DNA of 64,000 nt from Polynucleobacter sp. JS-Polo-80-F4. GTDB lineage: Bacteria; Pseudomonadota; Gammaproteobacteria; Burkholderiales; Burkholderiaceae. Every line of letters starts with the position of its first letter. The first letter of the stretch is position 1. The notes below the pieces were generated by a model. The model was not told the origin of the DNA. It made no database searches and saw only the letters and a list, made by a program, of their open reading frames with translations. The translations under genes and the position numbers were made by a program. Shown here one piece after another: positions 1 through 9,336 of this stretch. The stretch is taken from the NCBI RefSeq assembly GCF_018881965.1, contig NZ_JACVPI010000001.1, forward strand, positions 502,018 to 566,017, given 5' to 3'.

Positions 1-212
1 AAACTTTCTTCAGGCGCAAGCAGCGCACTTTTTTTCTCACCAACACCTAGGCCCAATAAGACATTTTCAAAACAAGGAGCAAATTGTCCAGACCCCATCA
101 AAACCGTCGCAGGGCGATCAATAAAAGTGTTGATGTAATCCTCCCCGCTGGGCAAAGTGAGCCGGTAGTTGAGAGTCAAAAAGGAATTAGGCAAAACGGT
201 AAGCTTAGTCAT
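1..212 (-). CDS. fkpB: FKBP-type peptidyl-prolyl cis-trans isomerase (SlpA/FkpB-like), 5' part only
   Basis: The minus strand from an ATG at 212 stays open to the window edge (about 70 codons). It reads like the N-terminus of the SlpA/FkpB family: MTKLTVLPNS, then a LTLNYRLTLPSGE strand, DRPATVLMGSGQFAP and a LLGLGVGEKK helix. The family's usual pattern here is a D-R-P-A-T segment followed by a G-x-G-x-L/F-A-P-x-x-E turn. These enzymes catalyse prolyl isomerisation and assist folding. A stop codon lies nine codons upstream with no other ATG between, so the start is well constrained. The C-terminal part lies outside the window. It is divergent from radC, and in related bacteria ispH usually follows it, which cannot be seen here. 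Confidence 0.82.
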   Translation of the reverse strand, partial: MTKLTVLPNSFLTLNYRLTLPSGEDYINTFIDRPATVLMGSGQFAPCFENVLLGLGVGEKKSALLAPEES

Positions 213-242
213 AAGGTGATTGTATCTAGGCCTGCGCTAGCT

Positions 243-938
243 GTGCACTCCCCAATTACAGGTTGGCCCAAAAATGAGCAGCCCCGAGAAAAGCTGCGCT
301 TAAATGGCGCCGCGTCTCTTTCTGATGCTGAGCTACTTGCCATCTTTTTGCGGGTCGGGGTAAAGGGTAAAAGTGCTGTTGCCCTAGCCAAAGATCTACT
401 GCACCATTTCGGAAGCTTGCCCCGCCTTCTGGCTAGCTCTCCTGAAGAATTTACCCGAATACACGGTATGGGGCTCTCCAAATGGTCTCAAATTCAAGCG
501 GCATATGAACTTGTGAAGCGAAGCTTAGAAGATGGCCTTAGCCAAGACCCCATCTTTTCATCGCCAAACCACGTTAGAGAGTTCTTGCAGGCCAAAATTG
601 GACGCCTTCCCCATGAGGTATTCCTATGCCTCTATCTGGACTCACGCCTGCATTTGATCGAATGTGACGAGCTTTTTAGGGGTTCCATCACCCAAACAGC
701 CATCTACCCCCGAGAAATCCTCAAAGAGGCCCTTGCCAAAAATGCCAGCGCCCTGATCGTGGCTCATAACCACCCTAGCGGCAATCCATTACCCAGCAAT
801 GCAGACCAAGAACTTACAAAACTACTGGCAAACGCCTTACAACTGGTAGATATTCAGCTGCTGGATCATTGCATTGTGAGTGGCAGTGGTTTTTTCTCTT
901 TTTCAGACTCTGGCCTTATGGGCAATATCAATAAATGA
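243..938 (+). CDS. radC: RadC family protein (JAB/MPN domain)
   Basis: RadC-type protein with an N-terminal helix-hairpin-helix region (SLSDAELLAIFLRVG, then LLASSPEEF and IHGMGLSKW) and a C-terminal JAB/MPN metalloprotease-like domain carrying the metal motif HNHPSGNPLPSNAD. The family was named for DNA repair, but its biochemical role is not established. The frame is open from 84, but that start would run through the divergent FKBP gene. The GTG at 243 gives 231 residues beginning VHSPITGWPKNEQPREKL, matching the usual family start and length; GTG at 216 is an alternative. Neither has a clear ribosome binding site. A gap of 144 bases leads to rpmB. Confidence 0.88.
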   Translation: MHSPITGWPKNEQPREKLRLNGAASLSDAELLAIFLRVGVKGKSAVALAKDLLHHFGSLPRLLASSPEEFTRIHGMGLSKWSQIQAAYELVKRSLEDGLSQDPIFSSPNHVREFLQAKIGRLPHEVFLCLYLDSRLHLIECDELFRGSITQTAIYPREILKEALAKNASALIVAHNHPSGNPLPSNADQELTKLLANALQLVDIQLLDHCIVSGSGFFSFSDSGLMGNINK

Positions 939-1042
939 TAGTAATTACTAACTTATTGACCCAAATGACACCCTGTCACATGGTTTATTTTCAATTCCCT
1001 CTCACGAAAGCTATTTAGGGCTAGCCCAAAATGGGCTGGGAC

Positions 1043-1051
1043 TGATACAAT
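1043..1051 (+). promoter_or_regulatory. Putative extended -10 promoter for rpmB-rpmG
   Basis: TGATACAAT fits an extended -10 element (TG, one base, TACAAT) and lies 31 bases before the rpmB start. No good -35 hexamer is seen at the usual distance; the region upstream instead holds a GCCC/GGGC inverted repeat. A call from pattern only. Confidence 0.35.
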
Positions 1052-1082
1052 CTTCTTTTTTCGCAATTAATGGAGTTATGTC

Positions 1083-1316
1083 ATGGCAAAAGTTTGCCAA
1101 GTCACTGGGAAGAAGCCGATGGTTGGCAACAATGTATCCCATGCAAACAATAAAACGAAGCGTCGCTTTTTGCCGAATTTGCAAAACCGTCGTTTCTGGG
1201 TTGAATCTGAAAACCGTTGGATTAGCTTGCGCTTAACCAATGCTGGTTTGCGCGTTATCGACAAGAACGGCATCGATGCTGTGTTGTCTGATCTACGTGC
1301 ACGTGGCGAAATTTAA
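1083..1316 (+). CDS. rpmB: 50S ribosomal protein L28
   Basis: A 77-residue basic protein beginning [21 protein letters not shown], with the L28 signature of a CQVTGK start, an [14 protein letters not shown] segment and the ending [15 protein letters not shown]. It is part of the large ribosomal subunit. Full family length, preceded by TGGAGTT as ribosome binding site. rpmG follows after 11 bases, the common L28-L33 pairing. Confidence 0.97.
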   Translation: MAKVCQVTGKKPMVGNNVSHANNKTKRRFLPNLQNRRFWVESENRWISLRLTNAGLRVIDKNGIDAVLSDLRARGEI

Positions 1317-1327
1317 GGAGCGCACAA

Positions 1328-1495
1328 ATGGCTAAAGGCGGCAGAGAAAAAATCAAGTTAGAGTCATCAGCAGGTACTGGTCACTTCTACACAACTTCAA
1401 AAAACAAGCGTACAAAGCCTGAGAAAATGGAGATCATGAAGTTTGATCCAACTATTCGCAAGCACGTTGCTTATAAAGAAACAAAGCTGAAGTAA
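1328..1495 (+). CDS. rpmG: 50S ribosomal protein L33
   Basis: A 55-codon gene translating to [20 protein letters not shown] and ending [12 protein letters not shown], with [20 protein letters not shown] between. This is L33 of the form without the four zinc-binding cysteines, so it does not need zinc. AAGGAG lies just before the start. It is cotranscribed with rpmB and followed by a strong terminator. Confidence 0.96.
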   Translation: MAKGGREKIKLESSAGTGHFYTTSKNKRTKPEKMEIMKFDPTIRKHVAYKETKLK

Positions 1496-1525
1496 CGCAT
1501 TCATTTAATACTGACTTTCAGCAAA

Positions 1526-1557
1526 TAAAAAACCCGCTACATCAGCGGGTTTTTTAT
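1526..1557. terminator. Bidirectional Rho-independent terminator between rpmG and the desaturase gene
   Basis: The stem AACCCGCT/AGCGGGTT (1531-1538 with 1544-1551, loop ACATC) is flanked by an A tract on the left and a T tract on the right. It can therefore stop transcription from rpmG on the plus strand and from the desaturase gene on the minus strand. Confidence 0.85.
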
Positions 1558-1572
1558 TGTCTAGAAATTAAT

Positions 1573-2766
1573 TTAAGCGTAACGACGTAGACGCAAAGAG
1601 AACTCACGCAGACTTGATAAGCCACTTTCTTCTGCATGTTGACACCATGTGTGCAACTGAGAAAGTAATTGCTCTTTGGTGGCGCTAGAGCGACCCCAAA
1701 TAGCCTGCAGATCACGGCGCATCTCAATCATCTTGCGAAGCTGCGCATTGCTAGCCATGAGCTCTTCTAGCTTTGCTTTCTCTTCTACACTCAGGCGTGA
1801 CTCATCTTTAGCCAGCCAAGTGCGGGCATCGCCTAAATGCGCTGCCAAGACTTGCATGTGCTGCACTTCATTATTGAAGAAGCGGCGTAATGTCTTGCTG
1901 TAACGCGCCATGATTTCATAGCGATTGGCGATGATAGCTTCAAGAGTGTTTTGATCGGCCGGACGCAAGTCACTTAGTACTGGCTTAGGTGGAGTCTTCT
2001 TCACAGTAGCCAAACCAACTGCACTCATCATCTGGATATACATCCAGCCAATATCAAACTCGTACCATTTGTTAGATAGCTTCGCACTGGTTGCGAAAGT
2101 GTGATGATTGTTATGCAACTCTTCGCCACCAATCAAAATACCCCAAGGCACAATATTTCTGGAGGCATCTTCACAGTCAAAGCTGCGATAACCCCAATAG
2201 TGGCCTATACCGTTAATCACGCCAGCAGCAGTAATTGGGATCCACAGCATTTGCACTGCCCAAACAGTTAACCCAACTGCCCCAAATAAAAACACATCAA
2301 TGATGAGCATGATGGCAACACCCTGCCAAGAGAATTTGGAATAGATGTTGTGCTCAACCCAGTCATCTGGCGTGCCATGTCCAAACTTGTCTAAGGTCTC
2401 TTGGTTGGCGGCTTCTTTTTTATAAAGCTCAGCACCGCGAGAGAGAACGGTATTAATTCCTAAAACCTGTGGACTATGCGGATCGTCGACTGTCTCACAT
2501 TTGGCATGATGCTTGCGATGAATCGCAGCCCATTCTTTGGTGACCATGCCTGTAGTTAGCCAAAGCCAAAAACGGAAAAAATGAGAAACGATAGGATGCA
2601 GCTCTAGGGCACGATGCGCTTGGCAACGATGCAAGTAAATAGTGACTGCTGCAATCGTGATGTGAGTGACTATCAGAGTGAAAACGATAATCTGCCACCA
2701 AGACCAATCCAAATATCCATTCGCAAGCCAATGGAGAAGCAAATCAAAACCTGAAGCTGTGTTCAA
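1573..2766 (-). CDS. Acyl-CoA/lipid desaturase (delta-9 type, membrane di-iron)
   Basis: A 397-residue membrane desaturase that introduces a double bond into fatty acyl chains, probably adjusting membrane fluidity. The three histidine boxes that hold the di-iron centre are present: HRCQAH at 46-51, HRKHH at 83-87 and HNNHH at 218-222. Hydrophobic segments lie near residues 25-45, 60-75, 148-165 and 168-190. After the third box there is a long charged helical tail of about 140 residues (from KKTPPKP) that is extra compared with the minimal desaturase core. The exact acyl substrate cannot be told from sequence. It lies downstream of rsmB on the same strand, 28 bases away. Confidence 0.88.
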   Translation of the reverse strand: MNTASGFDLLLHWLANGYLDWSWWQIIVFTLIVTHITIAAVTIYLHRCQAHRALELHPIVSHFFRFWLWLTTGMVTKEWAAIHRKHHAKCETVDDPHSPQVLGINTVLSRGAELYKKEAANQETLDKFGHGTPDDWVEHNIYSKFSWQGVAIMLIIDVFLFGAVGLTVWAVQMLWIPITAAGVINGIGHYWGYRSFDCEDASRNIVPWGILIGGEELHNNHHTFATSAKLSNKWYEFDIGWMYIQMMSAVGLATVKKTPPKPVLSDLRPADQNTLEAIIANRYEIMARYSKTLRRFFNNEVQHMQVLAAHLGDARTWLAKDESRLSVEEKAKLEELMASNAQLRKMIEMRRDLQAIWGRSSATKEQLLSQLHTWCQHAEESGLSSLREFSLRLRRYA

Positions 2767-2794
2767 AAGGGAGTCCCTAAAGATGTCTAAAAGC

Positions 2795-4354
2795 TTATTT
2801 TAGATCTTTAGGGGCCTTCTTGTTTTTGACCTTAGTCTCTTTTTCATCGCCTATTTCAGACTTGGGAACTGGAGCAGCAGCTTTCTTCTGGAATACCGCC
2901 CCAAAGAAGCCGTCGGTTCCATGAATATGTGGCCATAACTGCCACCAAGGATTGTCGAGGCTGCATCCTAAGGGTAATTTTTCCTTTGGAAACAATGGCT
3001 TAAGAACTTCTGCGGCTGGAACAACCTCAAATTGCGGGTGATTTGCCAAAAATTCCTCGGCAATTGCCTGATTTTCCTGAGGCAATAGGCTACAAGTGGC
3101 ATAAACCAAGCGTCCGCCTGGCTTTAACAGACGGGCTGCGGAGGCCAAGATGCTTCTTTGCTTTTGGTTAAGCTCCAACACCCCTTCTGGGGTCTGGCGC
3201 CACTTCAAGTCTGGATTGCGGCGCAAAGTACCCATTCCACTACAAGGGGCGTCTACCAGGACACGATCAATCTTGCCGGCCAAGCGCTTGATCTTGGCGT
3301 CGTTCTCACTGTCAATCCACACCGGATGAACGTTTGAAAGGCCGCTACGAGCCTGCCGTGGCTTCAAATTGGCTAAGCGACGCTCTGATGTATCTAAAGC
3401 ATACAAACGTCCTGTGGAGCGCATGATCGCTCCAATTGCCAAAGTCTTACCGCCGGCACCAGCGCAAAAGTCTACGACCATCTCGCCGCGCTTAGGTGCG
3501 AGCAAGTAAGCCAAGAGTTGACTACCTTCATCTTGCACCTCAAACATACCCGCTTTAAAGCCTGCAGTATTTTGTAAAGCTGGCTTACCCATGATGCGCA
3601 CACCATCAGGCGCGTATGGCGTTGGGATTGCTTGATAGCGACCACCCAATGCATTCATTTGCGCGAGTAATTCTTCGCGATTGGTTTTCATAGTGTTCGC
3701 ACGCAAATCTAAAAGCGCTGGATGCATTAAAGATTTAGCAAGCTCTTCACGATTATCTTCACCGGGATACGTACCAAATGCATCCCACAACCACTCTGGC
3801 AAATTGTTACGCACAAGCGGATTTAATGCAGCTGGATCTACCGTTGCAAAACGTTGCAACCATTCGTATTCACCCGTCTTCAGTACATGCGCTAAATCAG
3901 CAATTGCGCTCTCTGCACGATTAGCAGAACCTAACCCACCTTCAGACAGAGCAGACAGCAAACCCAATAGGGCTAGGCGTCTAGCCTGAGAGCCTTCCCC
4001 GCTAGAAGCGAATTGGGAGAACTCATTTTTACGACGCAAAATGGCGAACGCACTCTCAGCAATCAAAGCACGATCGCGATTTCCAAGTTGTTTCTCTTCC
4101 CTGAAATAACGACTAACTACTCGATCAGCTGGCTGCTCAAAACTAAGCAATTCAGGAAGTAAACGCTCAAGATGAATCGCATGTTGTGGCAATGCTTTCG
4201 CATTAGAGAAATTCTTTTGACCTTCTGGTGCAATTAAATTACCGCTAGCATTGCGACGCTCGGGACGACGCAACGGATCTTTCGATTTCGTTGCGTAACT
4301 TTTGTGGGGGGCTAATCTGCTACCAGATCTGCGGGGTGGACGTTCTGCACTCAT
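2795..4354 (-). CDS. rsmB: 16S rRNA (cytosine-967-C5)-methyltransferase RsmB
   Basis: RsmB/NOP2 family SAM-dependent rRNA methyltransferase of 519 residues. An N-terminal NusB-like helical RNA-binding domain precedes the Rossmann methyltransferase domain with VVDFCAGAGGKTLA (SAM binding), DAPCSGMGTLRRNPDLKW (motif IV cysteine C371) and YATCSLLPQEN (motif VI nucleophile C421). The 50-residue spacing of the two cysteines fits the family. It is longer than the usual 430 or so residues because of a basic N-terminal extension of about 55 residues and a Lys-rich C-terminal tail. Its ATGA overlap with the purN stop supports this start and suggests translational coupling. Confidence 0.93.
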   Translation of the reverse strand: MSAERPPRRSGSRLAPHKSYATKSKDPLRRPERRNASGNLIAPEGQKNFSNAKALPQHAIHLERLLPELLSFEQPADRVVSRYFREEKQLGNRDRALIAESAFAILRRKNEFSQFASSGEGSQARRLALLGLLSALSEGGLGSANRAESAIADLAHVLKTGEYEWLQRFATVDPAALNPLVRNNLPEWLWDAFGTYPGEDNREELAKSLMHPALLDLRANTMKTNREELLAQMNALGGRYQAIPTPYAPDGVRIMGKPALQNTAGFKAGMFEVQDEGSQLLAYLLAPKRGEMVVDFCAGAGGKTLAIGAIMRSTGRLYALDTSERRLANLKPRQARSGLSNVHPVWIDSENDAKIKRLAGKIDRVLVDAPCSGMGTLRRNPDLKWRQTPEGVLELNQKQRSILASAARLLKPGGRLVYATCSLLPQENQAIAEEFLANHPQFEVVPAAEVLKPLFPKEKLPLGCSLDNPWWQLWPHIHGTDGFFGAVFQKKAAAPVPKSEIGDEKETKVKNKKAPKDLK

Positions 4355-4980
4355 AATTTAAAAAATTGCGACTCCGGGGGTTGTAACTTCACTTGATTAC
4401 CATCTATGCGCAATCGTCCATCAAGGAACCATTTTACGGCCCGCGGGTAAATTTGATGTTCAGCAGACAAAACACGGGCGGCTAGGGTGTCAGCATCGTC
4501 ACTTTCTAGTACTGGAACCGAAGCCTGGCAAATAATCGGACCCTCATCCACACCCTCGTTCACGAAGTGAACAGTGGCGCCATGCTCCTTCACCCCAGCT
4601 TCCAAAGCCCGTTCATGGGTGTGTAAGCCAGGAAAGGCAGGCAATAAGGCGGGATGAATATTGATCAATCGCCCCTCAAAATGACGGATAAATCCTGGGG
4701 TCAGAATTCTCATAAAGCCCGCAAGAACCACTAAATCAGCCCCTAAGGCATCAATCTGCGCAATTAAGGCGGCATCAAAGGACTCGCGGGTCGCGTGCGC
4801 CTTATGCTCAATAGCAAAGGCCGGAATACCCTGCGAGCGAGCAAAATCAAGGCCCTTAGCCGCAGAGTGATTCGCTATGACCCCCGCAAAGGTGACTGGC
4901 CATTGCTCTTTTTGAGCTGTTTTGACGATGGCCTCGAAATTAGATCCGCGGCCGGAGATTAAGGTGACGATAGAAGGCAT
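4351..4980 (-). CDS. purN: Phosphoribosylglycinamide formyltransferase (GAR transformylase)
   Basis: Uses 10-formyltetrahydrofolate to formylate GAR in the third step of purine synthesis. It shows the N-terminal phosphate-binding SGRGSNFEA, the catalytic region GFMRILTPGF and NIHPALLPAFPGLHTHERAL (Asn and His), and VDEGPII with the catalytic Asp. The ATG at 4980 gives 209 residues beginning MPSIVTLISGRG; a GTG two codons upstream (4986) is possible. It overlaps the downstream rsmB start by four bases. It is divergent from ribF with a gap of about 40 bases. Confidence 0.96.
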   Translation of the reverse strand: MPSIVTLISGRGSNFEAIVKTAQKEQWPVTFAGVIANHSAAKGLDFARSQGIPAFAIEHKAHATRESFDAALIAQIDALGADLVVLAGFMRILTPGFIRHFEGRLINIHPALLPAFPGLHTHERALEAGVKEHGATVHFVNEGVDEGPIICQASVPVLESDDADTLAARVLSAEHQIYPRAVKWFLDGRLRIDGNQVKLQPPESQFFKL

Positions 4981-5019
4981 GCCCACAATATAATTGATGG
5001 CTACCCTGAAAGCGATTTT

Positions 5020-5970
5020 GTGAACGTATTCCGTGGCCCCACCCAGTTTTCTGCAGGACCAGCTTGTGCCCTAACTATCGGCAATTTCGATGGCGTGCAC
5101 AGGGGTCATCGCGCCCTGCTCAAAGAACTCGTTGATGGCGCCAAGGAGCGAGGCCTAGTCAGTTGCGTAATGACCTTTGAGCCGCACCCAAAAGAATTCT
5201 TTGCTCCTGAACAAGCGCCGCCCCGCATTTTAAATCTGCGCGATAAATTAGCCGCTCTTTCCAACCTCGGAATTGATCGTGTTGTTGTTGAACACTTCAA
5301 CTCCGCTTTTGCGAAACTTTCTCCCGAAGAATTTGTTTCAGAAATTATCGTGAAGAGACTGAACGCAAAATGGATCTTGATTGGCGATGACTTTTGCTAT
5401 GGTGCAAAACGTGCCGGTAACTTTTCCAGCCTCAAAGCTGCCGGCGAAAAGTATGACTTTGAGGTGTCGAGCATCCAAACCATCCAAGAAAAAGGTGAGC
5501 GTATCTCGAGCTCCGCATTGCGAACTGCACTTGCAAATGGAGACATGGCACAAGCTGAAAAATTATTAGGTCGTCCTTACGGAATTTCTGGTCATGTTAT
5601 TCATGGTCAAAAACTGGGCCGTCAGCTTGGCTTTCCTACTTTGAACTTAGCGGTTGCCAATCACCTACATCATCGCAAACCAGCAACAACCGGAATCTTT
5701 ACGGCACAGGTTTTAGGGCTTGGAGATAAGCCGCTCCCAGCAGTTGCAAGCCTAGGCGTCAGACCAACAGTAGAAGACGAAGGTAGAGTATTGCTTGAAA
5801 CCCACATCTTTGATTACAACGCAGATGTTTACGGCAAAATCATTACCGTAGAACTATTAGAAAAAATACGTGACGAGGCGAAGTACTCGGACCTCGAAAC
5901 CCTTACACAAGCGATTGCAGCAGATGCAGCGCATGCCAGAAATTATTTCCAGAAAAAAGCTTATGTCTGA
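5020..5970 (+). CDS. ribF: Bifunctional riboflavin kinase / FAD synthetase
   Basis: Converts riboflavin to FMN and FMN to FAD. The N-terminal nucleotidyltransferase domain carries [13 protein letters not shown], the HxGH-like motif, and [14 protein letters not shown]. The C-terminal kinase domain begins near [20 protein letters not shown] and includes GFPTLNL and GVRPTV. 316 residues, normal for the family, with a GTG start. The last codons overlap the ileS start by eight bases, so ribF and ileS are probably translated from one message. No FMN riboswitch fits in the short leader. Confidence 0.96.
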   Translation: MNVFRGPTQFSAGPACALTIGNFDGVHRGHRALLKELVDGAKERGLVSCVMTFEPHPKEFFAPEQAPPRILNLRDKLAALSNLGIDRVVVEHFNSAFAKLSPEEFVSEIIVKRLNAKWILIGDDFCYGAKRAGNFSSLKAAGEKYDFEVSSIQTIQEKGERISSSALRTALANGDMAQAEKLLGRPYGISGHVIHGQKLGRQLGFPTLNLAVANHLHHRKPATTGIFTAQVLGLGDKPLPAVASLGVRPTVEDEGRVLLETHIFDYNADVYGKIITVELLEKIRDEAKYSDLETLTQAIAADAAHARNYFQKKAYV

Positions 5971-8824
5971 AAAAGAAAACTCTTATCCCGTTAATCTACT
6001 AGATACCTCTTTCCCAATGAGAGGAGATTTAGCCAAGCGTGAGCCTCAGTGGGTTTCCGGATGGCAAAAAAATAAGCTCTACGAAAAGATTCGTGCAGCC
6101 CATGCCAATCAGCCAAAGTTCATCTTGCATGATGGCCCCCCATATGCAAACGGCGACATTCACATTGGTCATGCGGTCAATAAGATTCTGAAAGACATGA
6201 TCATCAAGTCACGCTGGCTCATGGGCTTTGACTCTGTTTATGTGCCTGGCTGGGATTGCCACGGCATGCCAATTGAAATTCAGATTGAAAAAGAATTCGG
6301 TAAAAATTTACCAACTGCTGAAGTGCAATCTAAAGCACGTGCTTATGCTCACGTCCAAGTCGAGAAGCAAAAGAAAGATTTTGAGCGTTTAGGCGTATTG
6401 GGCGACTGGAGCAACCCTTACCTCACCATGAATTTCCGCAACGAGGCAGATGAAATCCGCGCCCTTGGAAAGATCTGGGAAAAAGGTTACGTCTTCCGCG
6501 GCTTAAAGCCCGTGAACTGGTGTTTTGATTGCGGCTCTGCACTTGCTGAAGCTGAAGTTGAGTACCAAGATAAAACAGATCCAACCGTTGATGTTGGTTT
6601 TGCATTTGATGATGCGCAGCGTCCACAGTTAGCCAAAGCATTCGGGCTTGCAGAACTGCCAAACAAGCCAGGTCAAATTGTTATTTGGACAACAACCCCT
6701 TGGACTATTCCTGCTAACCAGGCGATGAATGTCCACCCAGAACTCACATATGCATTAGTTGATGTTGGCGATAAATTATTAATCCTCGCAAAAGATCGAG
6801 TTGATACTTGTCTAGAAGATTACGGTCTTGAAGGTAAAGTGATTGCAACCTGCACTGGCAGCCAGCTTGCGAATATTTCCTTCTGGCACCCCTTGGCTTC
6901 ATTACACGAAGGCTATAAGCGCCTTTCTCCTATCTACCCGGCCGAGTACGTCACACTCGATACTGGCACAGGCGTTGTTCACTCTGCGCCCGCTTATGGC
7001 GAGGAAGACTTTAAGTCCTGCAAAGCCAACAAGCTTGCTGATAAAGACATTCTGAATCCAGTGATGGGTAATGGTGTGTATGCATCATGGTTACCACTCT
7101 TCGCCAACGAATACATCTGGAAAGCAAACCCAAAGATCGTTGAGGCCATGCGCGAAGCAGGCAGTCTCCTGCGCGATAAAACGTATACCCATTCTTATAT
7201 GCATTGCTGGCGCCATAAGTCGCCCATCATTTACCGCGCCACATCACAGTGGTTTGCGAGCATGGATAAGAAGCCATCTGATAAAAAAGCCAGCTTACGT
7301 GAGACTGCGTTAGCGGGCATCGATAGTACTGAGTTCTTCCCAGCATGGGGCAAACAACGCTTAAGCAGCATGATCGCCAACCGTCCTGATTGGACCTTGT
7401 CACGTCAGCGTCAATGGGGTGTCCCAATGGCTTTCTTTGTCCACAAAGAAAGTGGTGAACCACACCCGCGAACTGTTGAGCTGCTGGAAGAGATTGCTAA
7501 GCACGTAGAAAAAGAAGGTATCGAAGCTTGGCAAAAGTTAGAAGTTGCCGACCTACTGGGTGAAGAAGCTGCGCAATATGAAAAGAACCGTGACACCTTA
7601 GATGTTTGGTTTGACTCTGGCACAACGCACTGGCATGTCATTCGTGGTTCACACCGTGATGAGCTGTTTACTGCTGAAGCAGAAACTCCAAACGGTCGTT
7701 TAGCCGACTTATATCTCGAAGGCTCAGACCAACATCGCGGTTGGTTCCACTCCTCCTTGCTGACTGGCGCAATGCTCGATGGCAAACCGCCATATAAGGC
7801 GCTCCTTACCCACGGCTTTACTGTCGATGGCCAAGGTCGCAAGATGAGTAAGTCTGTAGGTAATGTGATTGCACCCCAACAAGTAGCAGACAAGCTGGGT
7901 GCTGAAATCATTCGTCTTTGGGTGGCTTCAACAGACTACTCTGGAGAAATGACGATCTCGGATGAGATTCTTAAACGCGTCACCGAGAGCTATCGTCGCA
8001 TTCGCAATACCTTGCGCTTCTTGCTAGCTAACTTGTCGGATTTTGATCCCAGTCAGCACACTGTGCCTGCCGATCAGTGGCTAGAAATTGATCGCTATGC
8101 ACTTGCTCTTGCTAACCAATTGCAGAAAGATGTTGAGGCGCACTATAAGACATATGAATTCCAGCCTGCAGTTGCTCGCATGCTGACCTTCTGCTCCGAG
8201 GATTTGGGCGGCTTCTACTTAGATATTCTCAAAGACCGCCTCTATACAAGTGCACCGGACTCACCAGATCGCCGTGCTGCACAGAACGCTTTATTCCATA
8301 TCACCCGCAATCTCTTAAAGTGGCTCGCTCCATTCCTCTCCTTCACTGCAGAAGAAGCTTGGAAGGATTTCCCGCATGGCACAGGAACTAAGCCTGCGGA
8401 GTCTATCTTTATGGAAGAGTTTGGTGAGTTCCCACAAATTGCTCACGCTGACGAATTGCTCGCCAAATGGGATCGCATTCGTGAAATACGTTCTGAGGTG
8501 ACTAAAGCAATTGAAGTTGAGCGTGCAGCAGGCAATGTAGGCTCATCGTTGCAAGCTGAATTGACGATCAAAGTGGGGGATATTGACTTTGCCATCTTGC
8601 ATTCACTTGAAGATGATTTACGTTTTGTAACTATCACTTCTAGCGCCAATATTGAACTCAGTAGTGCAGGCTTGGAAGTTTTAGTTCGCGGCAGCCAATA
8701 CAAAAAATGTGGTCGCTGCTGGCATCACACCAAAGACGTGGGAAGCAATGCTGATCACCCTGAATTATGTAGACGCTGTATCAGCAATCTATTTGGTGAT
8801 GGTGATCATCGCCTCTTCGCTTAA
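5963..8824 (+). CDS. ileS: Isoleucyl-tRNA synthetase
   Basis: Class I aminoacyl-tRNA synthetase of 953 residues charging tRNA-Ile. HIGH is at residues 67-70 and KMSKS at 627-631. The editing (CP1) domain includes [13 protein letters not shown]. The C-terminal zinc finger shows CGRCWHH and CRRC, as in the bacterial form with the E. coli-type tail. The frame is open further upstream within ribF, but the ATG at 5963 ([20 protein letters not shown]) matches the family start. Eleven bases separate it from lspA, a neighbour also in many other proteobacteria. Confidence 0.97.
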   Translation: MSEKENSYPVNLLDTSFPMRGDLAKREPQWVSGWQKNKLYEKIRAAHANQPKFILHDGPPYANGDIHIGHAVNKILKDMIIKSRWLMGFDSVYVPGWDCHGMPIEIQIEKEFGKNLPTAEVQSKARAYAHVQVEKQKKDFERLGVLGDWSNPYLTMNFRNEADEIRALGKIWEKGYVFRGLKPVNWCFDCGSALAEAEVEYQDKTDPTVDVGFAFDDAQRPQLAKAFGLAELPNKPGQIVIWTTTPWTIPANQAMNVHPELTYALVDVGDKLLILAKDRVDTCLEDYGLEGKVIATCTGSQLANISFWHPLASLHEGYKRLSPIYPAEYVTLDTGTGVVHSAPAYGEEDFKSCKANKLADKDILNPVMGNGVYASWLPLFANEYIWKANPKIVEAMREAGSLLRDKTYTHSYMHCWRHKSPIIYRATSQWFASMDKKPSDKKASLRETALAGIDSTEFFPAWGKQRLSSMIANRPDWTLSRQRQWGVPMAFFVHKESGEPHPRTVELLEEIAKHVEKEGIEAWQKLEVADLLGEEAAQYEKNRDTLDVWFDSGTTHWHVIRGSHRDELFTAEAETPNGRLADLYLEGSDQHRGWFHSSLLTGAMLDGKPPYKALLTHGFTVDGQGRKMSKSVGNVIAPQQVADKLGAEIIRLWVASTDYSGEMTISDEILKRVTESYRRIRNTLRFLLANLSDFDPSQHTVPADQWLEIDRYALALANQLQKDVEAHYKTYEFQPAVARMLTFCSEDLGGFYLDILKDRLYTSAPDSPDRRAAQNALFHITRNLLKWLAPFLSFTAEEAWKDFPHGTGTKPAESIFMEEFGEFPQIAHADELLAKWDRIREIRSEVTKAIEVERAAGNVGSSLQAELTIKVGDIDFAILHSLEDDLRFVTITSSANIELSSAGLEVLVRGSQYKKCGRCWHHTKDVGSNADHPELCRRCISNLFGDGDHRLFA

Positions 8825-8835
8825 GCGGTCACCAC

Positions 8836-9327
8836 ATGAAAAGTCTTGCTCTGCCTCGTTACCTAGCAATTGCTGTCATAGTCCTATTGCTAGATCAACT
8901 CAGCAAGTGGTCTGCGCTAAGCAATTTGCAAATGGGTGTGCCTGAACCAGTTCTTCCTTTCCTAAATTGGTTGCTTCTCTTTAATCCTGGTGCAGCATTT
9001 TCATTTCTGGCGCAAGGCTCTGGTTGGCAGCGCTGGTTCTTTACTATTCTTGGCCTAGCAGCATCCATCTACATTATTTGGCTTCTGTATAAAAGCCAAA
9101 GTGACAAGTTGCTCTGTATTGCTCTGAGCCTAATCTTGGGTGGTGCACTAGGGAATGTCTTAGATCGTGTGATGTATGGTGCCGTAGTCGACTTTATTGA
9201 TGTGTATTACGGTAATTGGCATTGGCCTGCATTTAATGTTGCCGATAGCGCCATCTGCATTGGCGCCACCCTCATCATTTGGGGTGAATTACGCAAGTCA
9301 TTTGGCAAATCTGCCCAATCCCATTAA
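8836..9327 (+). CDS. lspA: Lipoprotein signal peptidase (signal peptidase II)
   Basis: Inner-membrane aspartic protease that removes the signal peptide from prolipoproteins. 163 residues with four hydrophobic segments. Conserved family blocks are present: LLLDQLSKW near the N-terminus, FNPGAAFSFLA, GGALGNVLDRVMYGAVVDFI with the first catalytic Asp, and FNVADSAICIG with the second. It sits between ileS and coaBC with gaps of 11 and 9 bases, so it is part of the ribF-to-dut operon. Confidence 0.96.
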   Translation: MKSLALPRYLAIAVIVLLLDQLSKWSALSNLQMGVPEPVLPFLNWLLLFNPGAAFSFLAQGSGWQRWFFTILGLAASIYIIWLLYKSQSDKLLCIALSLILGGALGNVLDRVMYGAVVDFIDVYYGNWHWPAFNVADSAICIGATLIIWGELRKSFGKSAQSH

Positions 9328-9336
9328 GCTGGCGCC

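Noticed and set aside
4987..5019. FMN riboswitch in front of ribF
   Set aside because: The gap is only about 33 bases, far too short for the aptamer.
7411..7911. 166-codon open frame on the minus strand inside ileS
   Set aside because: Antisense shadow of the conserved synthetase core, with no recognisable family.
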